From Tetranychus cinnabarinus (lineage: Eukaryota; Arthropoda; Arachnida; Trombidiformes; Tetranychidae): 64,000 bases of DNA. Each line of letters opens with the position of its first letter. The stretch's first letter is position 1. Of this stretch, positions 1-11,347 are shown piece after piece. Where the stretch lies: contig WHVY01000001.1 of NCBI GenBank assembly GCA_022266195.1, positions 10,478,001 through 10,542,000 on the forward strand, written 5' to 3'. The notes beneath the pieces are model-generated. The model did no database searches. It was not told where the DNA came from and saw only the letters and a program-made list of their open reading frames with translations. The translations under genes and the position numbers were made by a program.

Positions 1-1189
1 GATATTCAAATAAAGGTTCGGGATTTCGCTCAGTTACCTACTAGATCGTCCAAAGAAATCCAGAAAGAATTAACTGATAAGTTTCCCGTATCAAGTGGAG
101 ATACTCATAGAGTAAAAGAATTGGAATGGATAGAAGTGAAACCTGAAATGCCACCACCGGCAAAAGTACCTGAAAAAAGCAAAAAAAGAGTTTTCAAAGA
201 AGTTCCAGACCCGAAAGAAGAAACTTCAAAATCTACAGATCAGTCAGATATGTCTGTAACGAGTTCCACTTCTGATCAAGAAATAGCGCCGTCAACAAAT
301 AGTTCAGAAATAGGTACTCTTGTGGCTTTAAGATTAAGTGCCAAGAAAAAGCTTCAAGAAGATCCATTGAATTTGGTTGCTATCAGACAAATTTATGAAG
401 CAGAAAGATTGGTTAGTAAAGTTTTAATACTTAATGTTTAAGTCGGGGAAAAGTTTTACCATATCAGATACTTCCCTTGTTTGATTATTTTCTAATCATA
501 TTTTGATTGATTTTTTAATCCTTTTAATTTCTAATTTTTACAGATAACTGCAAAAATGCAAGAACAAGCTCTTCAAAATGAGCAGGCCGCTGCAATTGCA
601 GCTGAAATCACAGCCTCGCAAATGCAAGGGAGACGATTCGTTAGAGCTGGAATCGTAAGTATTATTTTTACTTTTTGTCATTTTTATGCTATTTTTTAAC
701 ATTTCTTTTCTCATCTTATACATTTTTAAGGAACAATTTTCGGAAGGCAACAGAATTAAAGATGGTATTGGTATGCATTTATTGCTCAAAATGGGTTGGC
801 AACCTGGCACCGGACTTGGTAGAAATCAGAAAGGGACAATTGAGCCTATTATTCCATCTCTGAAATTTGATACCAAAGGTTTAGTAGCAGAAGAAGAAAC
901 TGTCAGCAAAATTCCAGCGCAAGTTGTCGATGTAGCTGAAATTTCAAGAGGTAGAAACCCAATTTCATTTCTACAAGAACATTGTTCAAAACATAAATGG
1001 GATTTACCTGTATATGATATGGTTGAGGCAGTTGGTCCTGACCATAAGAAAAGTTTTATTATGAAATGTATAGTTAACGGCGTTGAATATAGACCATCGG
1101 TTTCTTGTGGAACCAAGAAACAAGCCAAAGCGTTAGCTGCTACTGTTGCTCTTCAAGCTTATGGATTAGTGGAAAAAGAAGGAACTTGA
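1..1189 (+). CDS. SON: SON-like RNA-binding protein, C-terminal part (5' end outside window)
   Basis: Three exons read in one frame: 1-411, 544-654 and 731-1189, with GT-AG introns in phase 0. The first visible exon has no start, so the gene begins upstream of the window. The last exon holds a G-patch (MHLLLKMGWQPGTGLG, then NQKGTIEPI) followed by a double-stranded RNA-binding domain (NPISFLQEHCSKHKW to ALQAYGLVEKEGT). This G-patch then dsRBD order at the extreme C-terminus, with the linker motif DTKGLVA and the block GPDHKKSF, matches the end of SON, a nuclear-speckle protein that supports splicing of weak introns. NKRF also combines these domains but carries an R3H domain, which is absent here. 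A polyadenylation signal AATAAA lies at 1280-1285. The identity rests on remembered family sequence, so the ortholog call is strong but not proven. Confidence 0.85.
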
Positions 1190-1460
1190 AAATATCAATT
1201 TTCTTATTTCTTTTTTCAATTGCCTGTCATGATTTACTCTTTGAGTCTATTTCCATAATTGTATATATATATTTTGTTAAATAAATTGAACATGTCGCAT
1301 GTTTTCATTGTAAAAAGCTGACATTTTCTCGATTGTGTCTCTAAGGTTCCACATTTACTTAAAGTAAACAAATAACTGTGGAGATTGAATCGAAATATCA
1401 GTCTAAAAAGATAGAGCTTATTAATAAAGCAAAAATAACTTAGAGTTTGATATACACACA

Positions 1461-1774
1461 GAACCAACCAGTTAATTATATAAACAGTGATGCTGGCAAT
1501 TACAGTCCATGAATATCGGAGGGAATTCAAACCAATACGTTCATTGGAATTGGGTGTTAAATCAGGTATCAATGAGAGATGAGACACTTGAACAGAAGCC
1601 CATCCAAATTGGAAGATAGAGATGAATATTGAATAATAAGCTATGCGTGCTAATGGCGAAGAGTTATCACAGTTAAAAATACAAGAGTTGAAGATCAACG
1701 GAAAACTGGTAAGCACTGATATGCATCCAATAAAAATTACGAAAAGTGTTTTTGTTACTGTATCTGGGGTGTAT
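1461..1774 (-). pseudogene. MFSD12-like transporter fragment (isolated exon-sized remnant)
   Basis: On the minus strand an open stretch of about 100 codons reads like transmembrane segments 3-5 of MFSD12, a major-facilitator family member. Diagnostic pieces are LTSFPLIFNSC, IFQFGWASVQVSHLSLIPD and ERIGLNSLRYSWTV, ending in ITVYIINWLVL. A possible acceptor (TTCAAG) precedes the stretch. After INWLVL similarity is lost and the frame runs to a stop near 1234 through low-quality sequence. I find no further MFSD12 exons in the 1.7 kb on either side, whereas family members are roughly 450-500 residues long. It is therefore most likely a gene fragment left by duplication or decay, next to the 3' UTR of SON. 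An alternative is one exon of a gene with very long introns, which would be unusual for this compact region. Confidence 0.55.
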
Positions 1775-1799
1775 CTTGAACAATTATTCCACTCTTACC

Positions 1800-3373
1800 G
1801 AGTCCTTAAAACATGGTAAATTAAAATATTGAACAACTATTAATTAATAAAGTAACGGGTCTTGGCGAGGATCGCATGGACTCAAGTAATAGTATCCCTT
1901 GTAACCAGAACCAGTTACAACACAATCTGCCCGTCAACCTTTCAAGCTAAAGTTGTAAGAGCAGATTTGTCAAGCTAAATAACTAACCGTCCACTTGAAG
2001 TTAATGACCTGAAACAAAGTAACTAAAGATTGACCAGCTTGAGAAGTAACCAGAAAATAGTTGAGAGGAAAAATAAACATCAACAATCGATGGAATTTCA
2101 TTGATGAACAATTTACTCAATCATCTTCTGGGTGAAAGTCAAATGGGAGATTTTTTTAAGTATCAATTGATTTTCCGAAGGATAAATGTTACTTTTTGAT
2201 AATGCCAAGAAATAACAATTTATATTTATTTACACCAACAGTCTAACAACCAATGATTAAATCTGATAGACTAATTAAAACTGCTGTAAACAAAACAACC
2301 AGGAATAACTTCAAAACCTATCAACAGCTTGTAAAATTAATATTATTATTAATTGAATCTGATTCATTACACATTGTTTACAAGATTCAGTTAACTTGTA
2401 GCCTTGAGAAATATTGACATTTGACCAAAATTTCTCACTAAACTTCATTATTTTGTAAACTAAATCATCATTATCTTAGGTGTTGATTGAGTCTTCATTT
2501 TGCTAGATTGAAGAAACATTTGCTCTTGAAATGCAATCATTCATCATGTAACAATTTTTTTGTAATAATTATGCAAAAAATTGATGAAATTGGTGAGTCG
2601 GATTCGCTATCAACCATTTAAGGTGCAAATTTCAAGCACTTAAATTTATCAACCAACTAGTTATGCAACCAGTAATCATCAATAATTCATCAATGAATAA
2701 TTTTAATACAATTTGTTTTTTGCCTTGAATCTAAATCAAAATCATTGCATCGGTTAAACTAAATTCAATTAACACCCAGCCGTAAACCGTAAGAGATTGT
2801 GTGTAATGTTGATAATCAATTTGTAGTATTTGATTCTTCAATTGTATTTACCTTCTTGTCTTACTAATTAACTGGAAAATAAAATATTGATAGATCATCA
2901 AACGGTCAAGGTTTGTTTAGGTAATAAGGTAAATATAATGTTTATGATTAGCAGAAGATTTGCAATTAGAGGTTTAAATGTTCATTTGGTTGATCATTTC
3001 TTGCCTTTATCACTGTTTGATGGAAAGGTTAATTTGATTGTAAACTTTTCCCAGCCATGTTCAAATCTAATACAGATGATTAAATGAAAACAATAACAAT
3101 AAAAATTCTGATTTCAACCCAAGTCTATGTTAAATGGTATCTTTTAAGGTTTGTCAATAGCAAAGTAAATAACGAATCATTATCATTACACTCAACTGAT
3201 TACCAGATTCCCAAAATGTAACATTTAACAATGAAAATTCTGGCATTATCTAACTAAACTGGATGAATAATTGTTTCCTAACTGTTATGATAGATCCAAT
3301 GATAGAAACGAACTGAAAATGATAAACATTACAATAATCAAAACTCAGGACACAATGGTGACAAATTTGTGGG
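1800..3373. other. Intergenic, nothing recognised
   Basis: AT-rich sequence without a supported exon. The open frame at 2887-3087 has no family resemblance, no promoter and no splice context, so I leave it out. The last 100 bases or so probably belong to the promoter of the dioxygenase. Confidence 0.5.
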
Positions 3374-3382
3374 TATTTAAAT
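3374..3382 (+). promoter_or_regulatory. TATA-like box of the dioxygenase gene
   Basis: TATTTAAAT stands 82-90 bases upstream of the ATG at 3464, a normal distance for a short 5' leader. It is the only such element between the start codon and the AT-rich desert upstream. It suggests a focused, inducible promoter rather than a housekeeping one; this is inference. Confidence 0.45.
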
Positions 3383-3463
3383 AACTGGAGGCCAGACTTT
3401 TCTCACAAACTTGTTAAACCGTCAATCCGAATCATTAAAACCAGTTAGTTGTCGCTCGTCAAA

Positions 3464-4228
3464 ATGGTCCAATTATTTACATTAGGAACTGTCCTTTGTC
3501 TTGTTTTCATTACCGCCACAGCTGATGTCCATAGACGGGGTAAATTTTTGCCACATGATCGTACTGTGATTAACTGTGCTTCACTTAATCGAAAAGCTCA
3601 CCAACATTCAAGTGTACTTGCTCCATTCACCACTGAAGGACCTTTCTTTCTTCCCGATGACTTGAAACGATCCGATATTACTGATGGTCAAAAAGGTATC
3701 CCATTGGAGCTGACAATCAAGTTGACAAATGCAAAAGACTGTACTCCAATCTCAAACTTTTTCATTCATGCTTGGCAAACCAATGCTACCGGTGTTTACT
3801 CAGGTATCGATGAAGATACTGCTCCTCTCTCTGGATTCCGACCGACCCCAGTTAATAGAGACAGGTCTCTCCGTGGATATCAAGAAACAGATGCCAATGG
3901 TGAAGTCAAGTTCCTTACTATTCTGCCTGGTTGGTATTCTGGTCGAGCCATTCATATTCACATTGAAGTCTACGCAAAAGACATAACTGATGAAAATAAG
4001 ATCACTTATATTGGCCAATTTTACTTTGAACATGATTTCCCATTGAAGTTGCGAAAAATTTATCCATATTCAACAAATACTCAACGTATCATCTTTAACG
4101 AGCAAGATTATTATTATGTCCATGATCATGGAGATGAAACCACTCTTGATTTGAAGCATAATGGTGCCAAATTTTCAAGCTATGCCACAGTGGCCATTGA
4201 TCCAACTGTTACAGTTCATGTTCAATAG
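3464..4228 (+). CDS. Secreted intradiol ring-cleavage dioxygenase (fungal-type, horizontally acquired family)
   Basis: Intronless, 254 residues. Residues 1-20 form a signal peptide (hydrophobic LFTLGTVLCLVFITATA, cleavage expected before DVHRR). The catalytic core shows the four expected iron(III) ligands: Tyr112 in GVYSG, Tyr158 in PGWYSGRAIHIH, and His164 and His166 of the same motif. The TTEGPFFLPD block at 56-65 is also typical. Intradiol dioxygenases open catechol rings between the hydroxyls. In spider mites the secreted family, gained from fungi, acts on plant phenolics and is expressed in gut tissue; that is family knowledge, not visible here. I chose ATG 3464 because it directly precedes the signal peptide; the upstream codons only extend through a TTG. 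A polyadenylation signal lies at 4272-4277. All ligands and the frame are intact, so the enzyme looks functional. Confidence 0.92.
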   Translation: MVQLFTLGTVLCLVFITATADVHRRGKFLPHDRTVINCASLNRKAHQHSSVLAPFTTEGPFFLPDDLKRSDITDGQKGIPLELTIKLTNAKDCTPISNFFIHAWQTNATGVYSGIDEDTAPLSGFRPTPVNRDRSLRGYQETDANGEVKFLTILPGWYSGRAIHIHIEVYAKDITDENKITYIGQFYFEHDFPLKLRKIYPYSTNTQRIIFNEQDYYYVHDHGDETTLDLKHNGAKFSSYATVAIDPTVTVHVQ

Positions 4229-4279
4229 ATTATCTATCCAATGAAAACTCTGTAAAATCCATTGTATCTGAAATAAACA

Positions 4280-6617
4280 AGAAAATACTCATTAAAGGCT
4301 TGCAATTTAAACAGAAATTAAATGTAGCGATACAAGATTCAAGGAAATTTCAAGCATCATAGACTTGATAATGATATTAGCTGAATACAATGGCACATTT
4401 GAGTTAAATACCATTTAAGATCCATCCTGAGTCAGGGCAAAATAAGGGCGCTTATTCATCCACGGTAATGCATGTAGTAATGCTTTCCGATCATTATGAT
4501 GCCAATCCGATCATTTGTATTGAAATTGGTTCAAGTATGACAATCAATCTGTCTATCAAGAAAAAGAGAAGAGAGGAGAAGAATTAGCATAAATAAAAAT
4601 AATAACAATCACCTTAAATAATGTCAAGAAATATAACAAAATTTATGCTGCTTGTTACGGCTTGTTAATTAAAGATCTAATCAAATGATGTCAAGCAAAG
4701 ATGATGACAAGTAGACTTTTGCTTTCTTGACCGTAATTCAGCTTTTTTAACTATAAGTAACTAAATCATTTTCATTTCTACCTCGATTAATTGGGTCCAC
4801 GCTAAATCAATCAATCATTAGAGTATCATATTTACGCACAAAATATGATCTCAAATGTTTAATAGGTTTGCTTATTTAAGCCAAAAAAGAAAGAGTAAAT
4901 ATTAATATTATCTTAATATTAATAATCAAAATATTTCCTTTTCTGTTCATTTTAAAGCGACACAATTAATAAAGCTTGAAATGACGATGATGGAGCAATA
5001 TAGAGATGAAAAATATTCAATGGAAATGAAAATAATGCGAAAAATTCATGGATATTGAAAGATGATGATATGGATGGTTATCAATCACAGATTAATTAGA
5101 TGATTGTTCAATGTTCAATTAACAATAGAATAATAATGGTGATTTAGAAGCACTTAACAATTATTTCATTGGAAGACACTCAAACAAAAACACTCACAAT
5201 TAAACAATATAGTAACACTGGTTGTAAACCATCTGTCTTCGTCTCAAACGTTAAAAATCATCTTCTCACAAGATTGCTAATTAACTTTGGTTATTCATCT
5301 CGACCAGTAACTTCATTAATAAAGGCCATGAAATGCAAACATTACAAACAAGTGGAACACTATTAATTAAAAAATTATAGTAAAGAGTTGATTAAAGCAA
5401 ACAGATTAACTTAAGCAAGTTGAAAACAATGATTTTGAAACAATTAAAAACAAAATTTCACACAACACAAGTTTACTTGTTATAATCTTTGGATACTAGA
5501 TGGAGCTAAAGCCAACTTAGGATTGAGGACATTGAAAAGAACAGCTTTTACAGTTCTTCTGATATCTGTTATCAAACGTCTTATTCTGAAAAATGGGAAA
5601 ACCTTTTCTATCCGTTGGTTTTTGAATTAAAAGTTAATTTAAACTTTTGTTTCTATGCTATGTGATTTAACTGTGTTTATGTATTTCATTAGTGGACATA
5701 TCAATTCAAGTGAACAAAAGAATATCAAAAGTAAGCCCACATTTATTAATAAAACATCGGATGGTTGAAAATACAGCTTGTGACTTTTTCTCCATTTCTG
5801 TTTTGCTGTTGCTTAGCTGGTTTTGGTTTTGGTTTTTGGCTGTTGCTTTTGATTGAAGTTTTTTTTTCTTTTCTTCATTATGCCAACATTGTATGTGTAT
5901 GTGTGCTGTGATGTATTTTGTTTTGTCTCAATTTTTCAGTGTTATACAACCTAATATGTTTGACTATTGAGGAATGGATGATGTGTATAAACCTTTGACT
6001 AATGTTCAATCTTTCTTAATTTACGCTTGATTTCATTTAATTCTTCAAATCATCTTCAATACTATCTATTTTTGGTTTTTATTTTTTTAATGCTGCTTTT
6101 TCTTTTCCTTCTATAAATTTCTTTCTTCCTTTCCTCTAAAGATTTCTGCTTGTTTTTATTTCTTTTGCATCTATCAAATCAGTGTTCCAATGTTTCTGTT
6201 TCTGGTAAATTATCTATTCTGATTATTCAACAACAACCTCTGAAGAATTCATTCATTCCTTTTTTTGCCAGATTACATGCAGATGCTCACGTTCAATGTA
6301 ATTAGGTTTTGCTCATTTTGTCACACTTACTATGGCTAATATCGTTAAATGAGTTCCCTTCACAGATCTCTTCTCTCTCACTCTCTCTCTCTCTCTTTTC
6401 TTTTCGCTCACTCGTTTACCATTCTCACTCCCTCTGCTTATCATCATCTGTAATCATCTTCTTCCTCCAATTTTTCTTCTTCTCTCTTATACATCCATTT
6501 TCCTACTAAAAGCTATATTTATTGCTGTTTGATGTTAACTCGCCCCTGCGTCCATATGAACCATTTTTCACTCTAAAATTTTGTGTTTTCTCTCCATGTT
6601 GTTTCTTCTTAATACAG
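4280..6617. other. Intergenic or 5' leader intron of the SAM-domain gene
   Basis: No exon can be supported. The second half becomes pyrimidine-rich and ends in a clear splice acceptor (TTCTTCTTAATACAG, ending at 6617), so part of this stretch is probably a 5' UTR intron of the Caskin-like gene. The open frame at 6309-6509 is translated CT repeat and is not a gene. Confidence 0.5.
6364..6420. repeat. CT-rich microsatellite
   Basis: A run of CT and TCTC units embedded in a longer pyrimidine-rich tract. It lies about 200 bases before the splice acceptor at 6617 and could act as an extended polypyrimidine tract. Confidence 0.75.
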
Positions 6618-6665
6618 TTAAATGTGGCTTGACCCTTGTGATTAATATTACATATCTATCGTGCG

Positions 6666-9611
6666 ATGCGACGTAAAGGAACTTTGCGATGGAGTGTTGC
6701 AAAGAAAGTGTCTATTCCTGTTCCACCACCCGAAGTGGTTGATGTTAATCAAACCCGAGCTACTGTTCAACGGCGCTCAAACAATCTTAAGCCCAATGTC
6801 GATCGAAACAGTTTATCAAGCACTGGCAGCTCATCCAATAGTGAGGAAGGAAGTATCATTCTTTCCTTATTACCTCCAAGTATTGGTTCTTTGGATGAGG
6901 GATCTCTTCTTGAAAACTGGCTGACTAGTTTACAATTTGAGGAATATATCCCTTTGTTTGTTTCTGCGGGCTATGATATGCCAACCATATCACGTATGAC
7001 TCCAGCGGATCTAACTGCCATTGGAATAACCAAACCCTTACACCGTCAAAAGTTGAAGGCTGGTATAGCCAAGTTAAATATACCCGATGGAATACCAAAT
7101 TTTATACCCAAATCTCTTCTTGAGTGGTTAAAGCTCATTCATCTTGAAGAATATTTTGATATTTTGTGTCAGCAAGGTTATGATTCAATTGACCGTGTTA
7201 TTCAACTAACTTGGGAGGATTTAGAAGAGATTGGCATTAAAAAGCTTGGACATCAAAAGAAATTGGAATTAGCTATTAAGAGGGTTCAAGATTTAAACAA
7301 TGGAGTTCGACGATCATCAACACACTATTCAAATTTATCAGCATCTGTCCCATCATCTTCATCCCTCTCATCTGAAAGCTCTTCGAGCTCTTGTCCAGAT
7401 GCATTACACTCTTCATCTCACAATCTAAGTTTACCGTTGAAAATTTTTCCACCCTTAAGTCAGGAAGTAGCTATTAACACTTCCATTGGTCCCAAGATTA
7501 CATCACCAGCTATTGAAAGCCCATTAACGCCAGAATTGAAAACTTTTCAACAGTTATCCACTAATGATCCTTATGGTAGTTTAGGATCCAATTCATCATC
7601 TCAGGTTCAACTTAACAAAGACCAATCAAGTATATGCAATAGCAGCACTAGTATAGGGTTTGATCCATCCAAAGGAATAAGTAGTACTTCACTGCCTCCA
7701 CCACCTCAATTAGCATCAACGAACACGAATCCTGTGACATCAGTCCGCGGTCGTTCTTTCGAGAGTTTAAATAAAGATGAAATAGACTCTTCTAAAATTT
7801 CTGCTTATCTATCAAGGTACATATCACAATTACAGACATATGATTGTAAACCAGATTACCATAGGTCTGACTCCTTCAATAGTGATGCCTCCTCTCTTGG
7901 TAGTCCTAGACGACCATCTTTTCAAGGTTATGAAAATGATTGTGAGCAAGGTAACAATCGACAAGGATTATTGCAAATTCATGATTTTGAGTCAACAGCT
8001 ACTCTCAATAGATCGAAAGGATTGATCAAAAATAAACCGGTTGCCAAGATTGTTGCCAAAAGTCGACAAGAAGATGACTATCAAAGCGCAGCTGATTATA
8101 AGAAACCTGATGTCGTCCCGAGAGTTGAAGTTAAAGCTTTGGGTAAAGTTTCAATACCCTCTGTTACAGGGGTAAGTGGAAATTATTCAGCTGATGGTTA
8201 CATGTCTGATTCAGGTTCTTATCAATATCAACATTATCCATATCAGTTATACCATCAACATCAATTTGAGCAACCTCAATATCAATTTCAGCAACAAAGT
8301 TATGAAACCGATGAATCTCATATTAAAAATTTAAACTATCAAACACCAGTGACTAGTGAAAATATCTCAACAGCAGCTATTTATGCAACGTTAAAAAAGA
8401 ATAAGCAACCACCAGCACCACCAAAACGAACTAATTCAATGAAAAGTGGTTCTTCCAATTATATTTACTCTGGGATCAATTATAATCAAAGTCATGATAA
8501 CCGTCAAACAATGTCAACTCGCTGTAATAGTTTAGAAGCTATTCAAGAACAAGCTTTTGCTACTTGTATAAAAAGTTTAACAACACGATTCAACAATTCT
8601 AATAATAATGCCCCTGAAATTCCACCCTTGCCCATTCGTAATCATTCAGTGACCCCAAAACCTCCTCCAATACCTGACCATGCTTCTTCACCAATAACTG
8701 ATGATTCTCTCCCTCCACCACCATCGCCGCTTCCCTTTGATGGAAGTGATGTCTCTAGTGCCAATTCAAGCTACATTAATCAAAATGGACATAACTTTGA
8801 ACAACAGTCGCAACATTTACAACATTTACAACAAAAACAACTGCATCAATTGCAACTTCAACAACAGCCACAGCTACAGCCACAGCCACAACCACAAATG
8901 AATTCAGGTTCAGTATCATCACCTGATTCAATTACAAGTCCAACCTCTCCAATAAATTCAGGCAGCTCAAGTGATAAGGAGGCTATGTCGAGCAGCTCAT
9001 CTACTGAATCAATGCCTTTTGCCAATGATAATATTGGTACCATTAAACAGAGGACAATCAACGATAGTAATTCAACAAATCAAGTGAATAATACCTCTAA
9101 GCCTGTGCTGCAATCATTGCCGTCAACAACTACAACCAGTCCTAAAGCAACTTCACCAACAACCGTTTCCACTGCCATCATCAGTAACTCAACCACCGTC
9201 ACAAACAAACAAAGTAACACCATAACTGTTACTGCAACACCTACATTATCATCATCAACAGTAAACGCCACATCATCATCATCATCATCAGCAACAACAA
9301 CAGCAACAGTGAATGTAGCAATAAGCTCAGTAGCACCCACGGATAAATCGCTGATCCCGCCATTCGTGATGTCTTCTAATTCTGTTTCAACTTCTGTTTC
9401 TACCTTTTCATCTTCTCAATCTTCCAGTCACACCTCTCCGACCCACTCAGGGAACTGTAAAAAAGCTGAACTCAAAACCATTAATCCAAGTGCACCAGAT
9501 CCAAAGGTTAACAATACTTCGAATCACCTTATTGAGGACATTGAAACAATGTTGTCAAATTTATCAAACCAGTTGGATGCTTTATTGGAAAGTGAGACAA
9601 AAATTAAATGA
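6666..9611 (+). CDS. Caskin-type tandem SAM-domain scaffold protein
   Basis: Single 981-codon exon. Two SAM domains sit at about residues 78-140 (LLENWLTSLQFEEY to IAKLNIP) and 148-211 (LLEWLKLIHLEEYFD to AIKRVQDL). The second holds LTWEDLEEIGIKKLGHQKK, the hallmark of the Caskin SAM pair, which polymerises at synapses in vertebrates. The remainder is disordered: Ser/Thr-rich, Gln-rich (about 700-750), with proline motifs suited to SH3 binding (QPPAPPKR, PPLPIR, PPPPSPLP). The last 30 residues (EDIETMLSNLSNQLDALLE) resemble the Caskin tail. Caskins normally begin with ankyrin repeats and an SH3 domain, absent here. The ATG at 6666 is supported by an in-frame TGA at 6639 and a splice acceptor at 6617, so the exon starts in a 5' UTR. 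This may be a short isoform or a lineage that lost the N-terminal half. Confidence 0.75.
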   Translation: MRRKGTLRWSVAKKVSIPVPPPEVVDVNQTRATVQRRSNNLKPNVDRNSLSSTGSSSNSEEGSIILSLLPPSIGSLDEGSLLENWLTSLQFEEYIPLFVSAGYDMPTISRMTPADLTAIGITKPLHRQKLKAGIAKLNIPDGIPNFIPKSLLEWLKLIHLEEYFDILCQQGYDSIDRVIQLTWEDLEEIGIKKLGHQKKLELAIKRVQDLNNGVRRSSTHYSNLSASVPSSSSLSSESSSSSCPDALHSSSHNLSLPLKIFPPLSQEVAINTSIGPKITSPAIESPLTPELKTFQQLSTNDPYGSLGSNSSSQVQLNKDQSSICNSSTSIGFDPSKGISSTSLPPPPQLASTNTNPVTSVRGRSFESLNKDEIDSSKISAYLSRYISQLQTYDCKPDYHRSDSFNSDASSLGSPRRPSFQGYENDCEQGNNRQGLLQIHDFESTATLNRSKGLIKNKPVAKIVAKSRQEDDYQSAADYKKPDVVPRVEVKALGKVSIPSVTGVSGNYSADGYMSDSGSYQYQHYPYQLYHQHQFEQPQYQFQQQSYETDESHIKNLNYQTPVTSENISTAAIYATLKKNKQPPAPPKRTNSMKSGSSNYIYSGINYNQSHDNRQTMSTRCNSLEAIQEQAFATCIKSLTTRFNNSNNNAPEIPPLPIRNHSVTPKPPPIPDHASSPITDDSLPPPPSPLPFDGSDVSSANSSYINQNGHNFEQQSQHLQHLQQKQLHQLQLQQQPQLQPQPQPQMNSGSVSSPDSITSPTSPINSGSSSDKEAMSSSSSTESMPFANDNIGTIKQRTINDSNSTNQVNNTSKPVLQSLPSTTTTSPKATSPTTVSTAIISNSTTVTNKQSNTITVTATPTLSSSTVNATSSSSSSATTTATVNVAISSVAPTDKSLIPPFVMSSNSVSTSVSTFSSSQSSSHTSPTHSGNCKKAELKTINPSAPDPKVNNTSNHLIEDIETMLSNLSNQLDALLESETKIK

Positions 9612-11347
9612 TGATTGACGCAGTTCATCAAGATGAAAGCTAAAACAAACAAATTGAAATAATCAAATGAGTAGCAAAAAAACCTCTATTTTCTTTCATG
9701 TTCTTCCCACCCTATGGAAATATATAGAGTGATTGAGAAAGATATTGAGTGAGAAAAGATGAGGAAAGCATAATAAGAGAAATTCAAGAGAGTAGAAAAA
9801 AAAAGTTACAAATGAAAGTTTGTTTCGCTTGAAGTAGAAAGCAAAGTAAGCAAAGTTTATCCAAGTTGAGTTAGTTACAGAGTTTGAGTAAAAAATCATT
9901 TATAGATACTTCTTATATCACATAGTAAACTGACAACTTTTTAACTAATATTTAGTAAGAGTTGACTGAACAGACAAAAAAAGTAAAGCCATCGTTTTGT
10001 CATTCACAAAGTTTTCATATCTTATGAATATATACACTTTACATAGAAATCATACTTTTTCTCTTCATCATCACCAATCATCGTTACCACAACAAAGCAC
10101 CATCACCTGCATCAACAGCTATTAAACAGCACAAATCTCATTTCTAAAACAATTCATCACAAATCACCTTTTTCACAAATTCATATCAAGAAAACTCAGG
10201 GCCCACAAATGCATCGTAATATCTCTGTTTTCATGTTTTTCCTATCTAAAAACAACAAAAATCAAGTCTAACCATCGACTAAATCATTGATATAAATATA
10301 TATAATATGAACAAAACAAATTATAATAATAAAAGAATTATATTATCGTACATTTAAATTGTGAATCTTTTCGTGAGCAAACATTGCAAGCATTTTCATT
10401 TTATAGTTAACGCACAGTTTAGTTTTCAAGTTTTACTTTTCAATAATTTGTTTCTCAATGAACCATTGAAATTAAACTGTTGCAAGCAAAAATTACAGAC
10501 AAATTAATAAACTGAATTATTATAAAATTCAGCAATATTTTAATCAATTGGTGAAACATAATTCGGAAAATGGTTAACAGTAATCTTCATCAGAATCAGC
10601 TGATAAAATTGAGAATCAAAGAAAGGCCTCGCAAGGAAAATTGTTGTTTATTATAAATAACCAGAAAAAGGACATTTGATTAACATTCTGTTTTTTATTA
10701 TTTGATGTCCGAGGTTTATTTTTTGTTTGTAACTTGTCTTTGGCATTAAAATATATTTTTTTGGTTTGTAAATTAAGCGATAATTGATTGTTTTCAATAA
10801 ATCAAATAAAGGTTATGTGCGGATACAAAAGATGAAAATTAAGGTTAATTATAATGATCGGGTTGTATTTTTTGCTTTTTCATTTTTTGCTCTGTTGTGT
10901 TATTGTCTGCTTAATGAATATTGAATATCGTCTGTTTAGGATGATGATTATTTTAATTTGTGATGATCATCAGACTGTGATTGGTAACTTGTTATCTTGT
11001 ACTTTTATTTTCTTTGTCGATGATTTTTGTTATCATATATGGTGTTGCCTCTCCTTTCCTCAATATTAAAATCTCAGACTCGATTGCTTTTGGAGTTTAA
11101 ACATCTTACATGTAATTATCTTTCTTTCAGGTGGAACATTTCATTAAAAGAAAAAAAAAGAATTATTCAGAATAATTAAAAAATGAATAGAAAAATTGAT
11201 AGTGAGAAATGAACAAAAGCAGGAATGAAATTGAATGTAACGGATGAGAAGAAAAAGTGTTTTAAAGGATGACAAGAGTCTAAACTCGAACCCGAACTCG
11301 AATTGTATTTTGAGCAATCATGATTTTCAGTTTCCATTTTACAGGAA
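9612..11347. other. 3' UTR of the SAM gene and intergenic sequence
   Basis: AT-rich with several AATAAA-type signals. No coding exon is supported on either strand. The open frames at 9696-9899 and 10854-11069 are low complexity and are rejected. Confidence 0.5.

Noticed and set aside
1..1189. NKRF as the identity of the first gene
   Set aside because: NKRF has an R3H domain after its G-patch; here the order is G-patch then dsRBD at the C-terminus, as in SON.
6309..6509. A 66-codon frame
   Set aside because: Translation of a CT-rich tract.
8858..9340. Two minus-strand open frames opposite the Caskin-like gene
   Set aside because: They are reverse translations of Gln/Pro and Ser/Thr codon runs; composition is repetitive (Cys-Gly, Asp-Val) and no start context or homology exists.
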